From Bog-473 sp036502025 (lineage in GTDB: Bacteria; Actinomycetota; Acidimicrobiia; Acidimicrobiales; RAAP-2): a stretch of 64,000 bases of DNA. Numbering within the stretch: the first letter of the stretch is position 1; every line of letters begins with the position of its first letter. A program made the translations under genes and the position numbers. The notes below the pieces were generated by a model. The model saw only the letters and a program-made list of their open reading frames with translations. It ran no database searches and had not been told where the DNA came from. Location: positions 1 to 64,000 of the forward strand of contig DASXZJ010000077.1 in NCBI GenBank assembly GCA_036502025.1, read 5' to 3'. This document shows positions 25,295 to 32,835 of this stretch, piece by piece.

Positions 25295-26506
25295 TCAGCC
25301 GAGGGGGGCGGTTCGGGACGCCTCCTGGCTGGCGAGCCAGACCGCGTGCAGCGAAGTCCAGGAGTGGATCACCGGGTTGTCAGCCGACCAGGCTCGTCGG
25401 AGCAGGTCGGCGTTCACCATCGCCAGGTCGACACCGGTGCCATCCCAGTTACGGGCAAACTCCCGGGCGTTCTCCTGCCACACGGCGCCACCGAACTCCG
25501 CTTTGGTCGGGCGCGCCACCGTCTCGGGTGGGAGAAGATCTCCAAAGAGATGATGCATGACCGCGGTCCGGTCGCCAAAGCCCGCGGCGCCACCCTCGTC
25601 AGCCAGCGCGCGGAGGAAAACGGGGTCCAGGAGCGGGTGGGCTACCTCGACGTCGTAGTCGGAGGCGATCACCGAGAGGCTCTCCATACAGAGATGCAGC
25701 GCTCGAGCGCCGGCATGCCATCCCACTCTGCGGTCCCAGCGTCTCGGCTCCTCCACCTCACGGTCGATGACGGCCGTCAGGAAGTCACGCTGGAATTCCG
25801 GAAGCAGCCAGTCCGGCACGAAGTGGCGGCGGCGCGCAAAGGCCTGGCGGCGTACCGGGGCCGGGGCAAAGGAGAACCCGATGCGGATGACGTCGCGGCG
25901 CTCGAACGGCGTCAGCCGATGCAGCACCGACTGCGCATGGCACCATTTCCAGTCGCCGAACAGACCGTCGCCATCGAGGCCGGTGACCACCGTTCCACCT
26001 TGGGCCACACGGAAGATCGGCACGTGGAGATAGGTGTTGGGAGGCCAGCACAGGCCGTGGTTGGTCAAGCACTCACGGGCAACGTCGCCGAGCAGATCAA
26101 GCTCGGTCGTCAAATCCATCCGTTCCCAATCCTCGAGGCCGAGGTGTGCGATGACAAGCTCCTGCCATTCGTTCTCGTGCGTCGAGGCGACCTCGGGAAA
26201 GCGGAAGGTCCCGGGGATCGGCAAGGGAAGCCCCTCACGGCGGGCCACGAGGGTGGCCAGAGCCAGCATGGCTGAGGAGTCACGTCCGCCCGAGAAGCTG
26301 ACGACGCACGGGCTCCGTTGGAGCGCCCGGGCCAGCGCTTCTTCTAGCGCTTGGCGGGCGGACACGCCGCGGCGGTGGGCGCCGACGGGAGCGCGCCCGG
26401 GTTGGGTGCCGACGGCCGCACCCGACGCCCGCTCAAGCCGGGTGAGCGGCGGACCTTGTCGCGGCCCGTTGGGGGCCGGACCACGGACGTTCATGACGCG
26501 GCCCAT
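25295..26506 (-). CDS. Asparagine-synthetase-type lasso cyclase (C protein), short form
   Basis: 403 aa. The ATP-pyrophosphatase loop VVSFSGGRDSSAML (SGGxDS at about 72-78), TGLDGDGLFGDW, and RPTKAEFGGAVW near the C-terminus identify an asparagine-synthetase-like domain. In lasso clusters this enzyme adenylates the ring Asp/Glu and closes the macrolactam. Family members are usually about 550-650 aa with an N-terminal glutaminase-like domain. Here the first 50 residues are Pro/Arg-rich and that domain is absent. The ATG at 26494 is an alternative start. It lies 16 bp after the B2-type gene, probably the same operon. Confidence 0.8.
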   Translation of the reverse strand: MGRVMNVRGPAPNGPRQGPPLTRLERASGAAVGTQPGRAPVGAHRRGVSARQALEEALARALQRSPCVVSFSGGRDSSAMLALATLVARREGLPLPIPGTFRFPEVASTHENEWQELVIAHLGLEDWERMDLTTELDLLGDVARECLTNHGLCWPPNTYLHVPIFRVAQGGTVVTGLDGDGLFGDWKWCHAQSVLHRLTPFERRDVIRIGFSFAPAPVRRQAFARRRHFVPDWLLPEFQRDFLTAVIDREVEEPRRWDRRVGWHAGARALHLCMESLSVIASDYDVEVAHPLLDPVFLRALADEGGAAGFGDRTAVMHHLFGDLLPPETVARPTKAEFGGAVWQENAREFARNWDGTGVDLAMVNADLLRRAWSADNPVIHSWTSLHAVWLASQEASRTAPLG

Positions 26507-26522
26507 CCCACGATCCGAACGG

Positions 26523-26900
26523 TCATCGGACCCGGCTTCGGGCCGGCCTCGGCGCCAGGTGGTGGATCGGCTGGTGCTCGCCGCTCAAAGCATCAGCCGA
26601 ATCCGCGAGCCACGCGTGAGCGGTGAATCCGGCCGACGGCGATTTGACTCCGATCACGACATCAACCGGATCGCCGTGGTCGGCCCGCCACGCCTGGACG
26701 ATCAGGGCGTTGGAGAGGCACTGGTCACGTCGGCGGCTGAGCAGGCGCACGACGACTCGACCGGCCCGCGGTGAAATTCCCTCCGATACCGGGAGCGTGA
26801 TCTCGTGGAGATCTCGTCGGCCGATCTGCCGGCGACAGCGCACCACGCCGCGCAACGTCCAGACGCCGGCGCGTAAATCATCGAGGTCAGGACGACGCAC
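26523..26900 (-). CDS. Lasso-peptide B2-type leader peptidase (transglutaminase-like)
   Basis: 125 aa. RDQCLSNALIVQAWRADHG holds the nucleophile Cys61, and VVIGVKSPSAGFTAHAWLAD holds His95 with a following Asp, the Cys-His-Asp arrangement of the lasso B2 (transglutaminase-like) peptidase that removes the leader. The GTG start has GAGGTGA just upstream. Length is slightly below the typical 140-150 aa, and no RRE is fused to it. It precedes the cyclase gene by 16 bp. With the two precursors and the exporter it completes A, B2, C and D functions. Confidence 0.78.
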   Translation of the reverse strand: MRRPDLDDLRAGVWTLRGVVRCRRQIGRRDLHEITLPVSEGISPRAGRVVVRLLSRRRDQCLSNALIVQAWRADHGDPVDVVIGVKSPSAGFTAHAWLADSADALSGEHQPIHHLAPRPARSRVR

Positions 26901-27003
26901 GGCTCACCTCTAATTGCGCACCCTCGGTTGGTTCCGGCGTCACGTTGGATCGTGGGTCGACCACCCCACTGGCCGTGGCACCGTTCGTCATTCCCTCAGA
27001 TTA

Positions 27004-27024
27004 CGAGCTTTCCTCGGGAGCTCG
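27004..27024 (-). terminator. Terminator after fadE27
   Basis: CGAGCT (27004-27009) pairs with AGCTCG (27019-27024) over a 9-nt loop. It begins 15 nt past the fadE27 stop and is followed on the minus strand by TAATCT. It separates the steroid locus from the lasso B2 gene on the same strand. Confidence 0.45.
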
Positions 27025-27039
27025 TCACCGCCCGATGGT

Positions 27040-28203
27040 TCAGACGGGCTCGGCGGCGAGGATGCGCCCCAGGCGACGCAGGCTCTCGTTGGCGCCTCCC
27101 AGGGTCAACTCGATGTGCCGGGTGAGAAGGAAGAATCGGTGCAAGGGGTAGTCGCGGTCCACGCCGACCCCGCCGTGCAGGTGCGCGGCGGCATGGACCA
27201 CGCGCTGCCCGCCCTCGGCGGCCCAGTACTTGGCCACGGCGACTTCCGACGACGCGGTGAGGCCGTCGGCCAGCCGTGAAGCGGCCTGCCACGCCGTCAG
27301 TCGAATGGCTTCAGTGTCGACATAGGCGTCGGCGGCCCGCTGCCCCACCGCCTGGAAAGTGGCAATCGGCTTCTCGAATTGCACGCGCGTCTTGGTGTAC
27401 TCGGCGGTGAGGACAAGGGCGGCCGCGCAAGCACCGGCCTCTTGAACGCACAACGCCGTTGTCGCCAGCTCGGTCATGACGGTGATGATGGCCTCCCCGT
27501 CGACATGGTCGCCCAATTGTCGATCGGCCGGGACGGCAACTCCGGCGAACTCGATGATCGCCTCGGGCCGGCCGGTCGTTGTCGTCTGGCGGATGTAGGT
27601 CATCCCCCTGGAGTTCGAGTCGACGATGAACACCCCGACGCCGGTTGACGAGCCATCGGTCGCGGTGAGGGTGGCTGGCACCAAGACGGCGTCGGCCACG
27701 TAGGCCGCCGGCACACAGGCCTTGGTCCCATTGAGGATCCAGGTCCCATCCGCCTGGGCCGTCGCCGTGGTGGCCGGTGCTGAGCTTCCAGGGAGAATGA
27801 CCTCCCCCGCCAGCTCCGCCAGGGCGGCGGTCAGGATGGTCGTCCCACTGCTCACGCCCGGAAGCCACGCTGCTCGTTGGTCCGGGGTGCCGAAGCGCTC
27901 GATGGGCGCCGCACCGTAGATCATGGTCTCCACCACCGGCACGTAGGCGGCGGTGCGACCGGCGGCCTCAATCACCAGGCAGGCGGCGACGAAGTCGAGG
28001 CCCGAACCACCGACGTCCTCGGCCAGCGCGATGCCCAGCAGTCCGGCCTTGGCCAGTTCGCTCCAGAGCTCCCGGTCGAACGGGCCTTCATCGGCCGCGG
28101 CCGTCTCGATGGCCTTGAGGCGTTCGTGAGTAACCCGTTCGGTGAAGATCCGGCCGGCCAGGTCGCGAACGGCGTCCTGCTCTTCGCTGTAGGTGAAGTC
28201 CAT
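27040..28203 (-). CDS. fadE27: FadE27-like acyl-CoA dehydrogenase subunit (ChsE5)
   Basis: 387 aa acyl-CoA dehydrogenase starting MDFTYSEEQDAVRDLAG. HLHGGVGVDRDYPLHRFFL near the C-terminus marks the FadE27/FadE28 half of the steroid heterodimers. The partner is the FadE26-like product 19 bp upstream. In mycobacteria the FadE26-FadE27 complex desaturates the CoA ester of the full-length cholesterol side chain, the first beta-oxidation cycle. It is clearly distinct from the fadE28 copy at 2052-3191. The assignment to cycle one is from homology and pairing, not from direct evidence. Confidence 0.82.
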   Translation of the reverse strand: MDFTYSEEQDAVRDLAGRIFTERVTHERLKAIETAAADEGPFDRELWSELAKAGLLGIALAEDVGGSGLDFVAACLVIEAAGRTAAYVPVVETMIYGAAPIERFGTPDQRAAWLPGVSSGTTILTAALAELAGEVILPGSSAPATTATAQADGTWILNGTKACVPAAYVADAVLVPATLTATDGSSTGVGVFIVDSNSRGMTYIRQTTTTGRPEAIIEFAGVAVPADRQLGDHVDGEAIITVMTELATTALCVQEAGACAAALVLTAEYTKTRVQFEKPIATFQAVGQRAADAYVDTEAIRLTAWQAASRLADGLTASSEVAVAKYWAAEGGQRVVHAAAHLHGGVGVDRDYPLHRFFLLTRHIELTLGGANESLRRLGRILAAEPV

Positions 28204-28222
28204 GGTGTTCGTTCTCTTTCGA

Positions 28223-29398
28223 TTAGCGCAGGGAGCGCGGCATGCCGAGCCCGAAGATGGCGATCAGGTCCCGTTGGATCTCGTTGGTGCCGCCACCAAA
28301 GGTCAGGATGATCATCGATCGGGCGTACATCTCCAGCCGGCCCGCGATGACTGCGGCGGGAGAGCCGCGAGTGAGATAGCCGGCCTGCCCGACCACCTCC
28401 ATGAGGAGGCGGAAGGCCCGCAGGTAGAACTCGGTGCCGAAGACCTTGATGGACGAGGCGTCGGCCACATCGAGGTGGCCTTGGGTCCCCTGCCAGGCCA
28501 CCTTCCAATTGATGAGCCGCAGGAACTCCAACTCGGCGTAGACGCGGGCCAGGTGCTCCTGGACCCACTCCTGGTCGATGACCCGCCGCCCATCAGGCAG
28601 CTTGGTCGCCTGGGCCCACGCCCTCACGTCGCTCAAGACCCGCTCGATGATGCCGGGCGAGCAGAGCGTCACCCGCTCGTGGTTGAGCTGGTTGGTGATG
28701 AGCGTCCACCCCTGATTCTCGCCGCCGACCAGGCTGGTGGCAGGGACTCGGACGTCCTCATAGAAGGTGTAGTTGATGTTGTGATCGCCCAGGAGCTTCA
28801 TGGGGACGACCCGGATGCCAGGGGTGTCCATGGGGATGACGAACATGGAGATGCCCTTGTGCTTGGACACATTGGGATCCGTCCGGGTGGCGAGCCAGAT
28901 GTAGTCGGCATCGCCGGCGAGACTGGTGAAGATCTTCGACCCGTTGATGACGTACTCGTCGCCGTCCCGCACCGCTCGCGTCGTCAGCGAGGCCAGGTCG
29001 GTGCCTGAATTCGGTTCGGTGTAGCCGATGCAAAAATGGATCTCGCCAGCCAGGATCTTGGGGAGGAAGAACTCCTTCTGCTCCTGGGTGCCGAAGTTCA
29101 TGATGGTCGGGCCAACCGTGTTGATGGTGAGCATGGGTACCGGCGCGCCACTGCGCATGGACTCGTCGAAGAAGATGAACTGCTCAATGGCCGAGCGGCC
29201 CTGGCCACCCCACTCCTTGGGCCACCCGATGCCGAGCCAGCCGTCGGTGCCCATCTGCTTGACAACCTTGCGCACCACCGGCCCGATGCCGTGGGAGGCG
29301 GCCAAGTCCCTCTCCAGTTCGGGGGTCAGCAGGTTCTCGTAATAGGCGCGCAGTTCGCTCTTCAGCGCCTGCTGCTCCTCGGTGTATGAGATCTCCAT
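28223..29398 (-). CDS. fadE26: FadE26-like acyl-CoA dehydrogenase subunit (ChsE4)
   Basis: 391 aa acyl-CoA dehydrogenase. MEISYTEEQQALKSELRAYY, DGWLGIGWPKEWGGQGRS, PVPMLTINTVGPTIMNFGT and TFGGGTNEIQRDLIA follow the mycobacterial FadE26 pattern closely. It heads a two-gene operon with fadE27 and sits 85 bp downstream of a perfect KstR-consensus site. The ATG at 29398 gives the family's length. FadE26 and FadE27 form a heterotetramer with FAD in mycobacteria. Confidence 0.84.
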   Translation of the reverse strand: MEISYTEEQQALKSELRAYYENLLTPELERDLAASHGIGPVVRKVVKQMGTDGWLGIGWPKEWGGQGRSAIEQFIFFDESMRSGAPVPMLTINTVGPTIMNFGTQEQKEFFLPKILAGEIHFCIGYTEPNSGTDLASLTTRAVRDGDEYVINGSKIFTSLAGDADYIWLATRTDPNVSKHKGISMFVIPMDTPGIRVVPMKLLGDHNINYTFYEDVRVPATSLVGGENQGWTLITNQLNHERVTLCSPGIIERVLSDVRAWAQATKLPDGRRVIDQEWVQEHLARVYAELEFLRLINWKVAWQGTQGHLDVADASSIKVFGTEFYLRAFRLLMEVVGQAGYLTRGSPAAVIAGRLEMYARSMIILTFGGGTNEIQRDLIAIFGLGMPRSLR

Positions 29399-29482
29399 GG
29401 TGTCCCTCCCGGGTCACGTCACGACGTCGACCCCATGCTGGTGCGTCACCTCGATCAACGTGATCACCCGATCGAGCCGCAG

Positions 29483-29496
29483 TAGAACACGTTACA
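29483..29496. promoter_or_regulatory. KstR-type operator, perfect consensus match
   Basis: TAGAACACGTTACA satisfies every defined position of TnnAACnnGTTnnA. It lies in the divergent gap between fadE26 (85 bp) and the thiolase gene (119 bp), so one repressor could control both. It is the strongest of three such sites in the window. Confidence 0.68.
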
Positions 29497-29614
29497 GTCC
29501 GCTCCGGCGTGGCGGCCAATGGATCGGCCGGCGATTGGGGGTCGACCAGCCGGTAACCTGCTGTCGGCCTCGGGCGAGACCCTGGCCCCAGAACGAACCG
29601 AGGAGCCTGCCAAC

Positions 29615-30823
29615 ATGCCTGAAGCCGTCATCGTCGCCACCGGTCGCACCCCGATCGGGCGGGCCAACAAGGGCTCGCTGGTCGAGTGCCGTCCCGACGA
29701 CCTGAGCGCTCTGGTCATCAAGGCCGTCCTCGAGAAGGTCCCCCAGCTCAACCCGAACGATGTCGAGGACGTGATCCTGGGCAACGGCCAGCCGGCCGGC
29801 GAGGCGGGCTACAACATCGCCCGCGTGGCTGCCATCCTGGCCGGCCTGGACAACGTGCCCGGTGTGACGGTCAATCGCTACTGCTCCTCCTCGCTGCAGA
29901 CCATCCGCATGGCGGCCCATGCCATCCGGTCCGGCGAGGGTGACATCTTCATCGCCGCCGGCGTCGAGACCGTGAGCCGTTACATGCACGGCGCCTCGGA
30001 CACCGGACCGCACAACACCGAATTCGCCCGGGCCGAGGAGCGCACCAAGGCCCGTACCCCGGCAGTTGGCGACCCCTGGACCCCCCTGGCCGGGACGTTT
30101 CCCGACGTTTACATCGCCATGGGACAGACGGCCGAGAACGTGGCCGAGTTCGAGAAGGTCAGTCGCGGCGAGATGGATGAGTTCGCGGTCATGTCCCAGA
30201 CGCGGGCCGTGGCGAGCCAGGAGAACGGCTTTTTCGAGCGCGAGATCATCCCGGTCACGCTTTCTGACGGCACGGTGGTCACCAAGGACGACGGCCCCCG
30301 GGCCGGCACGACCCTCGAGGGGCTGGCCAACCTCAAGCCGGTGTTCCGCGAGGGCGGCACCGTCACGGCCGGCAATGCCTGTCCTCTCAATGACGGGGCG
30401 GCCGCCGTCATCGTGATGAGCGACACCAAAGCCAAGGAGCTCGGCCTCACGCCCTTGGCCCGCATCGTGGCGAGCGGCGTGACCGGCCTGAACCCCGAGA
30501 TCATGGGCCTCGGCCCGGTTGACGCCTGCCGCCAGGTCCTGAAGCGGGCCAACATGACCATCGACGACATCGACCTCGTCGAGATCAACGAGGCGTTCGC
30601 GGCGCAGGTCATTCCCTCGGCCAAGCACCTCGGCATCAGTTGGGACAAGCTCAACGTCAAGGGCGGCGCCATCGCGCTGGGGCATCCCTTCGGTCAGACC
30701 GGGGCACGCATCATGACGACGCTCCTCAACGCGCTGGAGGACACCGGCAAGACGTTTGGCCTCGAGTCGATGTGCGTGGGTGGCGGTCAGGGCATGGCCA
30801 TGATCGTGGAGCGCCTCAGCTAG
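29615..30823 (+). CDS. Thiolase (acetyl-CoA C-acyltransferase), probable FadA5-role
   Basis: 402 aa degradative thiolase. The nucleophile Cys is in VNRYCSSSLQTIRMA (about 89), the catalytic His is in GGAIALGHPFGQTGAR, and the second Cys is in SMCVGGGQGMAM. Its divergent position from fadE26-fadE27 behind a shared KstR-type site suggests it cleaves the beta-keto-acyl-CoA of the steroid side chain, the role of FadA5 in mycobacteria. Sequence details (RYCSSSLQ instead of CQCGSGQQ) differ from FadA5, so it may be a different thiolase class recruited to this step. The ATG has AGGAG about 9 nt upstream. Confidence 0.82.
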   Translation: MPEAVIVATGRTPIGRANKGSLVECRPDDLSALVIKAVLEKVPQLNPNDVEDVILGNGQPAGEAGYNIARVAAILAGLDNVPGVTVNRYCSSSLQTIRMAAHAIRSGEGDIFIAAGVETVSRYMHGASDTGPHNTEFARAEERTKARTPAVGDPWTPLAGTFPDVYIAMGQTAENVAEFEKVSRGEMDEFAVMSQTRAVASQENGFFEREIIPVTLSDGTVVTKDDGPRAGTTLEGLANLKPVFREGGTVTAGNACPLNDGAAAVIVMSDTKAKELGLTPLARIVASGVTGLNPEIMGLGPVDACRQVLKRANMTIDDIDLVEINEAFAAQVIPSAKHLGISWDKLNVKGGAIALGHPFGQTGARIMTTLLNALEDTGKTFGLESMCVGGGQGMAMIVERLS

Positions 30824-30872
30824 TTCCACCCAGCCTCCCGCCTTCGGCGAGCGTGAACCGCCAGAACCAGGA

Positions 30873-31520
30873 TTGGTCGATGGTGCCGCGCTGTTGGGGT
30901 TTGCCCTTGCGGCAACCTTGCTCATCCTGTCACCCGGACCAGACACCATGCTGGTCATGCGCAACTCGTTGCGGGGCGGTAGTCGTGTCGGAGTGTGCAC
31001 CGCCGCGGGCACGATGACCGGACTATTGACCTGGGCCGTCGGGGCGGCCCTTGGACTCTCATCCTTGCTGGCCGCCAGTCGGGTTGGTTACGACGTGCTG
31101 CGCCTGATTGGCGCGGCGTACCTGATTTGGCTGGGCGCGACGAGCCTGCTCCCGCGCCTTCGGGCCCGGAACCGGACGGGCGACAACCGTGAGCGGGCGG
31201 TGGCCAGGCGACCCGTCCTGGGTCTACGCCGTGCGTATCTCAATGGGGTGATCTCGAACATCTGCAATCCGAAGCTTGCGGTGTTCTTCGTCGCCTTCCT
31301 TCCTGGCTTCATTCCCCATGGGACTTCGATACGCGGTTTCTCACTGCTCCTCGGAATCTGGTTCGCGCTGGAAACCGGCGTGTGGTTGGTCACCCTGGTA
31401 TGGATGACCAACCGTGGCGTCGGATGGTTGAGCCGTCCCGGAATGCAGCGCCGACTCGAGCGGCTGACCGGCCTTGTGCTGGTGGGTTTCGGAGTGCGGT
31501 TGGCGATCGAGACTCGCTGA
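30873..31520 (+). CDS. LysE/RhtB-family exporter
   Basis: 215 aa membrane protein. ATLLILSPGPDTMLVMRNSLRGG is the N-terminal LysE signature (PGPD), followed by about five more hydrophobic segments and the loop RRAYLNGVISNICNPKLAVFF, with NPK typical of the family. It exports amino acids or related small molecules; the substrate is unknown. TTG at 30873 is the only plausible start, preceded closely by CAGGA. It is 49 bp after the thiolase and may be read through from it, though no functional link is clear. Confidence 0.75.
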   Translation: MVDGAALLGFALAATLLILSPGPDTMLVMRNSLRGGSRVGVCTAAGTMTGLLTWAVGAALGLSSLLAASRVGYDVLRLIGAAYLIWLGATSLLPRLRARNRTGDNRERAVARRPVLGLRRAYLNGVISNICNPKLAVFFVAFLPGFIPHGTSIRGFSLLLGIWFALETGVWLVTLVWMTNRGVGWLSRPGMQRRLERLTGLVLVGFGVRLAIETR

Positions 31521-31532
31521 ACTTCGCGCCCG

Positions 31533-31551
31533 AACCGGCGTGTCTCCGGTT
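31533..31551. terminator. Short bidirectional terminator
   Basis: AACCGG (31533-31538) pairs with CCGGTT (31546-31551) over a 7-nt loop in the 29-bp gap between convergent genes. The right arm overlaps the stop codon of the downstream minus-strand gene. Confidence 0.5.
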
Positions 31552-32596
31552 AGTTGCGTAACGCGGTTTCGACGTCGGTCAACGCGGGCACCGGTCCGGG
31601 ATCGGTTCCCTCTCGGCCGGCGAGGTGGAGGGACACGAAGTCGCCGAACAGTGCCAGGTCGAAAAAGCGGCCGAGGTCGTCTTCGCCCTCGGCCCAGACG
31701 GGGATGACGTGGGCCATGACCTCGTCGGTGGCCTCGACGACGAGGTCGAAGCGGCGTGCCACCTGTGGGTGCTCGCCGGCGTGGCGCAATGTGATCAATG
31801 AGAGCACCTGGCGGGTGACATCGCCGTTCTGCCCCCAGCCGGCGACCTCGTTGTGGGACAGGTCCGGTTGCACCGCGAGGAAGGCGGGTGTCTTGGCGTT
31901 CTCGTTCACTTGAGCCTTCCACCGGCGTGCCGCCACGGCAGCGAGACCGGAGGAGCCGTAGACGAGAGGAATGGTCCGACCGACCAGGCGGGCCACCTCC
32001 TCGGCCGGGCCCCCCGGCGCGATGAGGGCATCCCGCCGCCGGCGTAGGGCGGTCAATGCCGTGTCGAGCGACGGCGCCGGGTCGGGAACGAGCCCGAGGT
32101 GGGCCAGCGTCACCAGCATCGGCACGGTCAGGGCGCCCAGCGCGGTGCGCGAGGCGGGCAGGCCGTCGGGCATGGAGAACAGAGGGAGGCCGAGATCTCG
32201 GGCCCACCGGCCCAGCGCTCCCTCCCCTGCCACCACCACGAGCCGCCCCCCGCGCTCGAGCGCCGCCGTGGCCGATGCCATCGTCTCCTCGGTCTCACCC
32301 GAGAACGACACGGCAAAGACGAGGGTCCCGGGTCCAACGAAGGCCGGGACGTCATAGGTGCGGTCGACCACGACCGGGACTCGGGAGTGCGGAGCGGCGT
32401 AGGCGGCAACCACGTCGCCGGCCAGACCAGCGGTACCCATGCCGAGCACGACGACGGCGCTCGGTGCACTACCGGGTCCGAGCATGGTCGGGTCGAACGT
32501 GCCCGCCGAGGAGGACAGCGCATTTTGCAATTGCTCGGGCAGGCCGGCGGTGGCATCCCACACGCCCAGCGTGTCGAGGTAGTGCGAGTGGGTCAC
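31550..32596 (-). CDS. TobH-like SIS-domain sugar isomerase (phosphoglucose/phosphomannose type)
   Basis: 348 aa with two SIS halves. The first has VVVLGMGTAGLAGDVVAAYA and VFAVSFSGETEETMASA (SGETEE, sugar-phosphate loop). The second has IPLVYGSSGLAAVAARRWKAQVNENAKTPAF and SHNEVAGW, which match the bifunctional phosphoglucose/phosphomannose isomerase group. It would interconvert fructose-6-P with mannose- or glucose-6-P. The GTG start overlaps the Trm112 gene by 4 bp. With manB it forms the actinobacterial mannose-activation operon. Confidence 0.78.
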   Translation of the reverse strand: MTHSHYLDTLGVWDATAGLPEQLQNALSSSAGTFDPTMLGPGSAPSAVVVLGMGTAGLAGDVVAAYAAPHSRVPVVVDRTYDVPAFVGPGTLVFAVSFSGETEETMASATAALERGGRLVVVAGEGALGRWARDLGLPLFSMPDGLPASRTALGALTVPMLVTLAHLGLVPDPAPSLDTALTALRRRRDALIAPGGPAEEVARLVGRTIPLVYGSSGLAAVAARRWKAQVNENAKTPAFLAVQPDLSHNEVAGWGQNGDVTRQVLSLITLRHAGEHPQVARRFDLVVEATDEVMAHVIPVWAEGEDDLGRFFDLALFGDFVSLHLAGREGTDPGPVPALTDVETALRN

Positions 32597-32835
32597 CCCG
32601 GGGCAGGCCCCGTCGCCCGCACCCCGCCCTTTTCCGCCTTGGCGGTCAGGCGTTCGTGCTCGGCGTCCCCCACGTCGGTCCCCTCCTCAATTAGCAGCAC
32701 CGGCACTCCGTCGACCACGGGATAGCTCTTGTGGAGCCGGGGATTGTAGAGAACCTCCTCGTCGGCGAACCAGAGCAGCGGACCCTTGTCGACCGGGCAG
32801 GCCAGCACATCGAGAAGCAGCGGGTCAAGCGTCAT
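32593..32835 (-). CDS. Trm112-family small protein
   Basis: 80 aa. LLLDVLACPVDKGPLLW and YPVVDGVPVLLIEEG are the Trm112/YcaR pattern. Only one Cys remains, so the zinc site of eukaryotic Trm112 is absent, as usual in bacteria. In this operon position, between manB and the TobH-like isomerase, it is conserved in actinobacteria, but its function is unknown. The ATG overlaps the manB stop (ATGA) and its stop overlaps the next start (GTGA). Confidence 0.82.
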   Translation of the reverse strand: MTLDPLLLDVLACPVDKGPLLWFADEEVLYNPRLHKSYPVVDGVPVLLIEEGTDVGDAEHERLTAKAEKGGVRATGPAPG

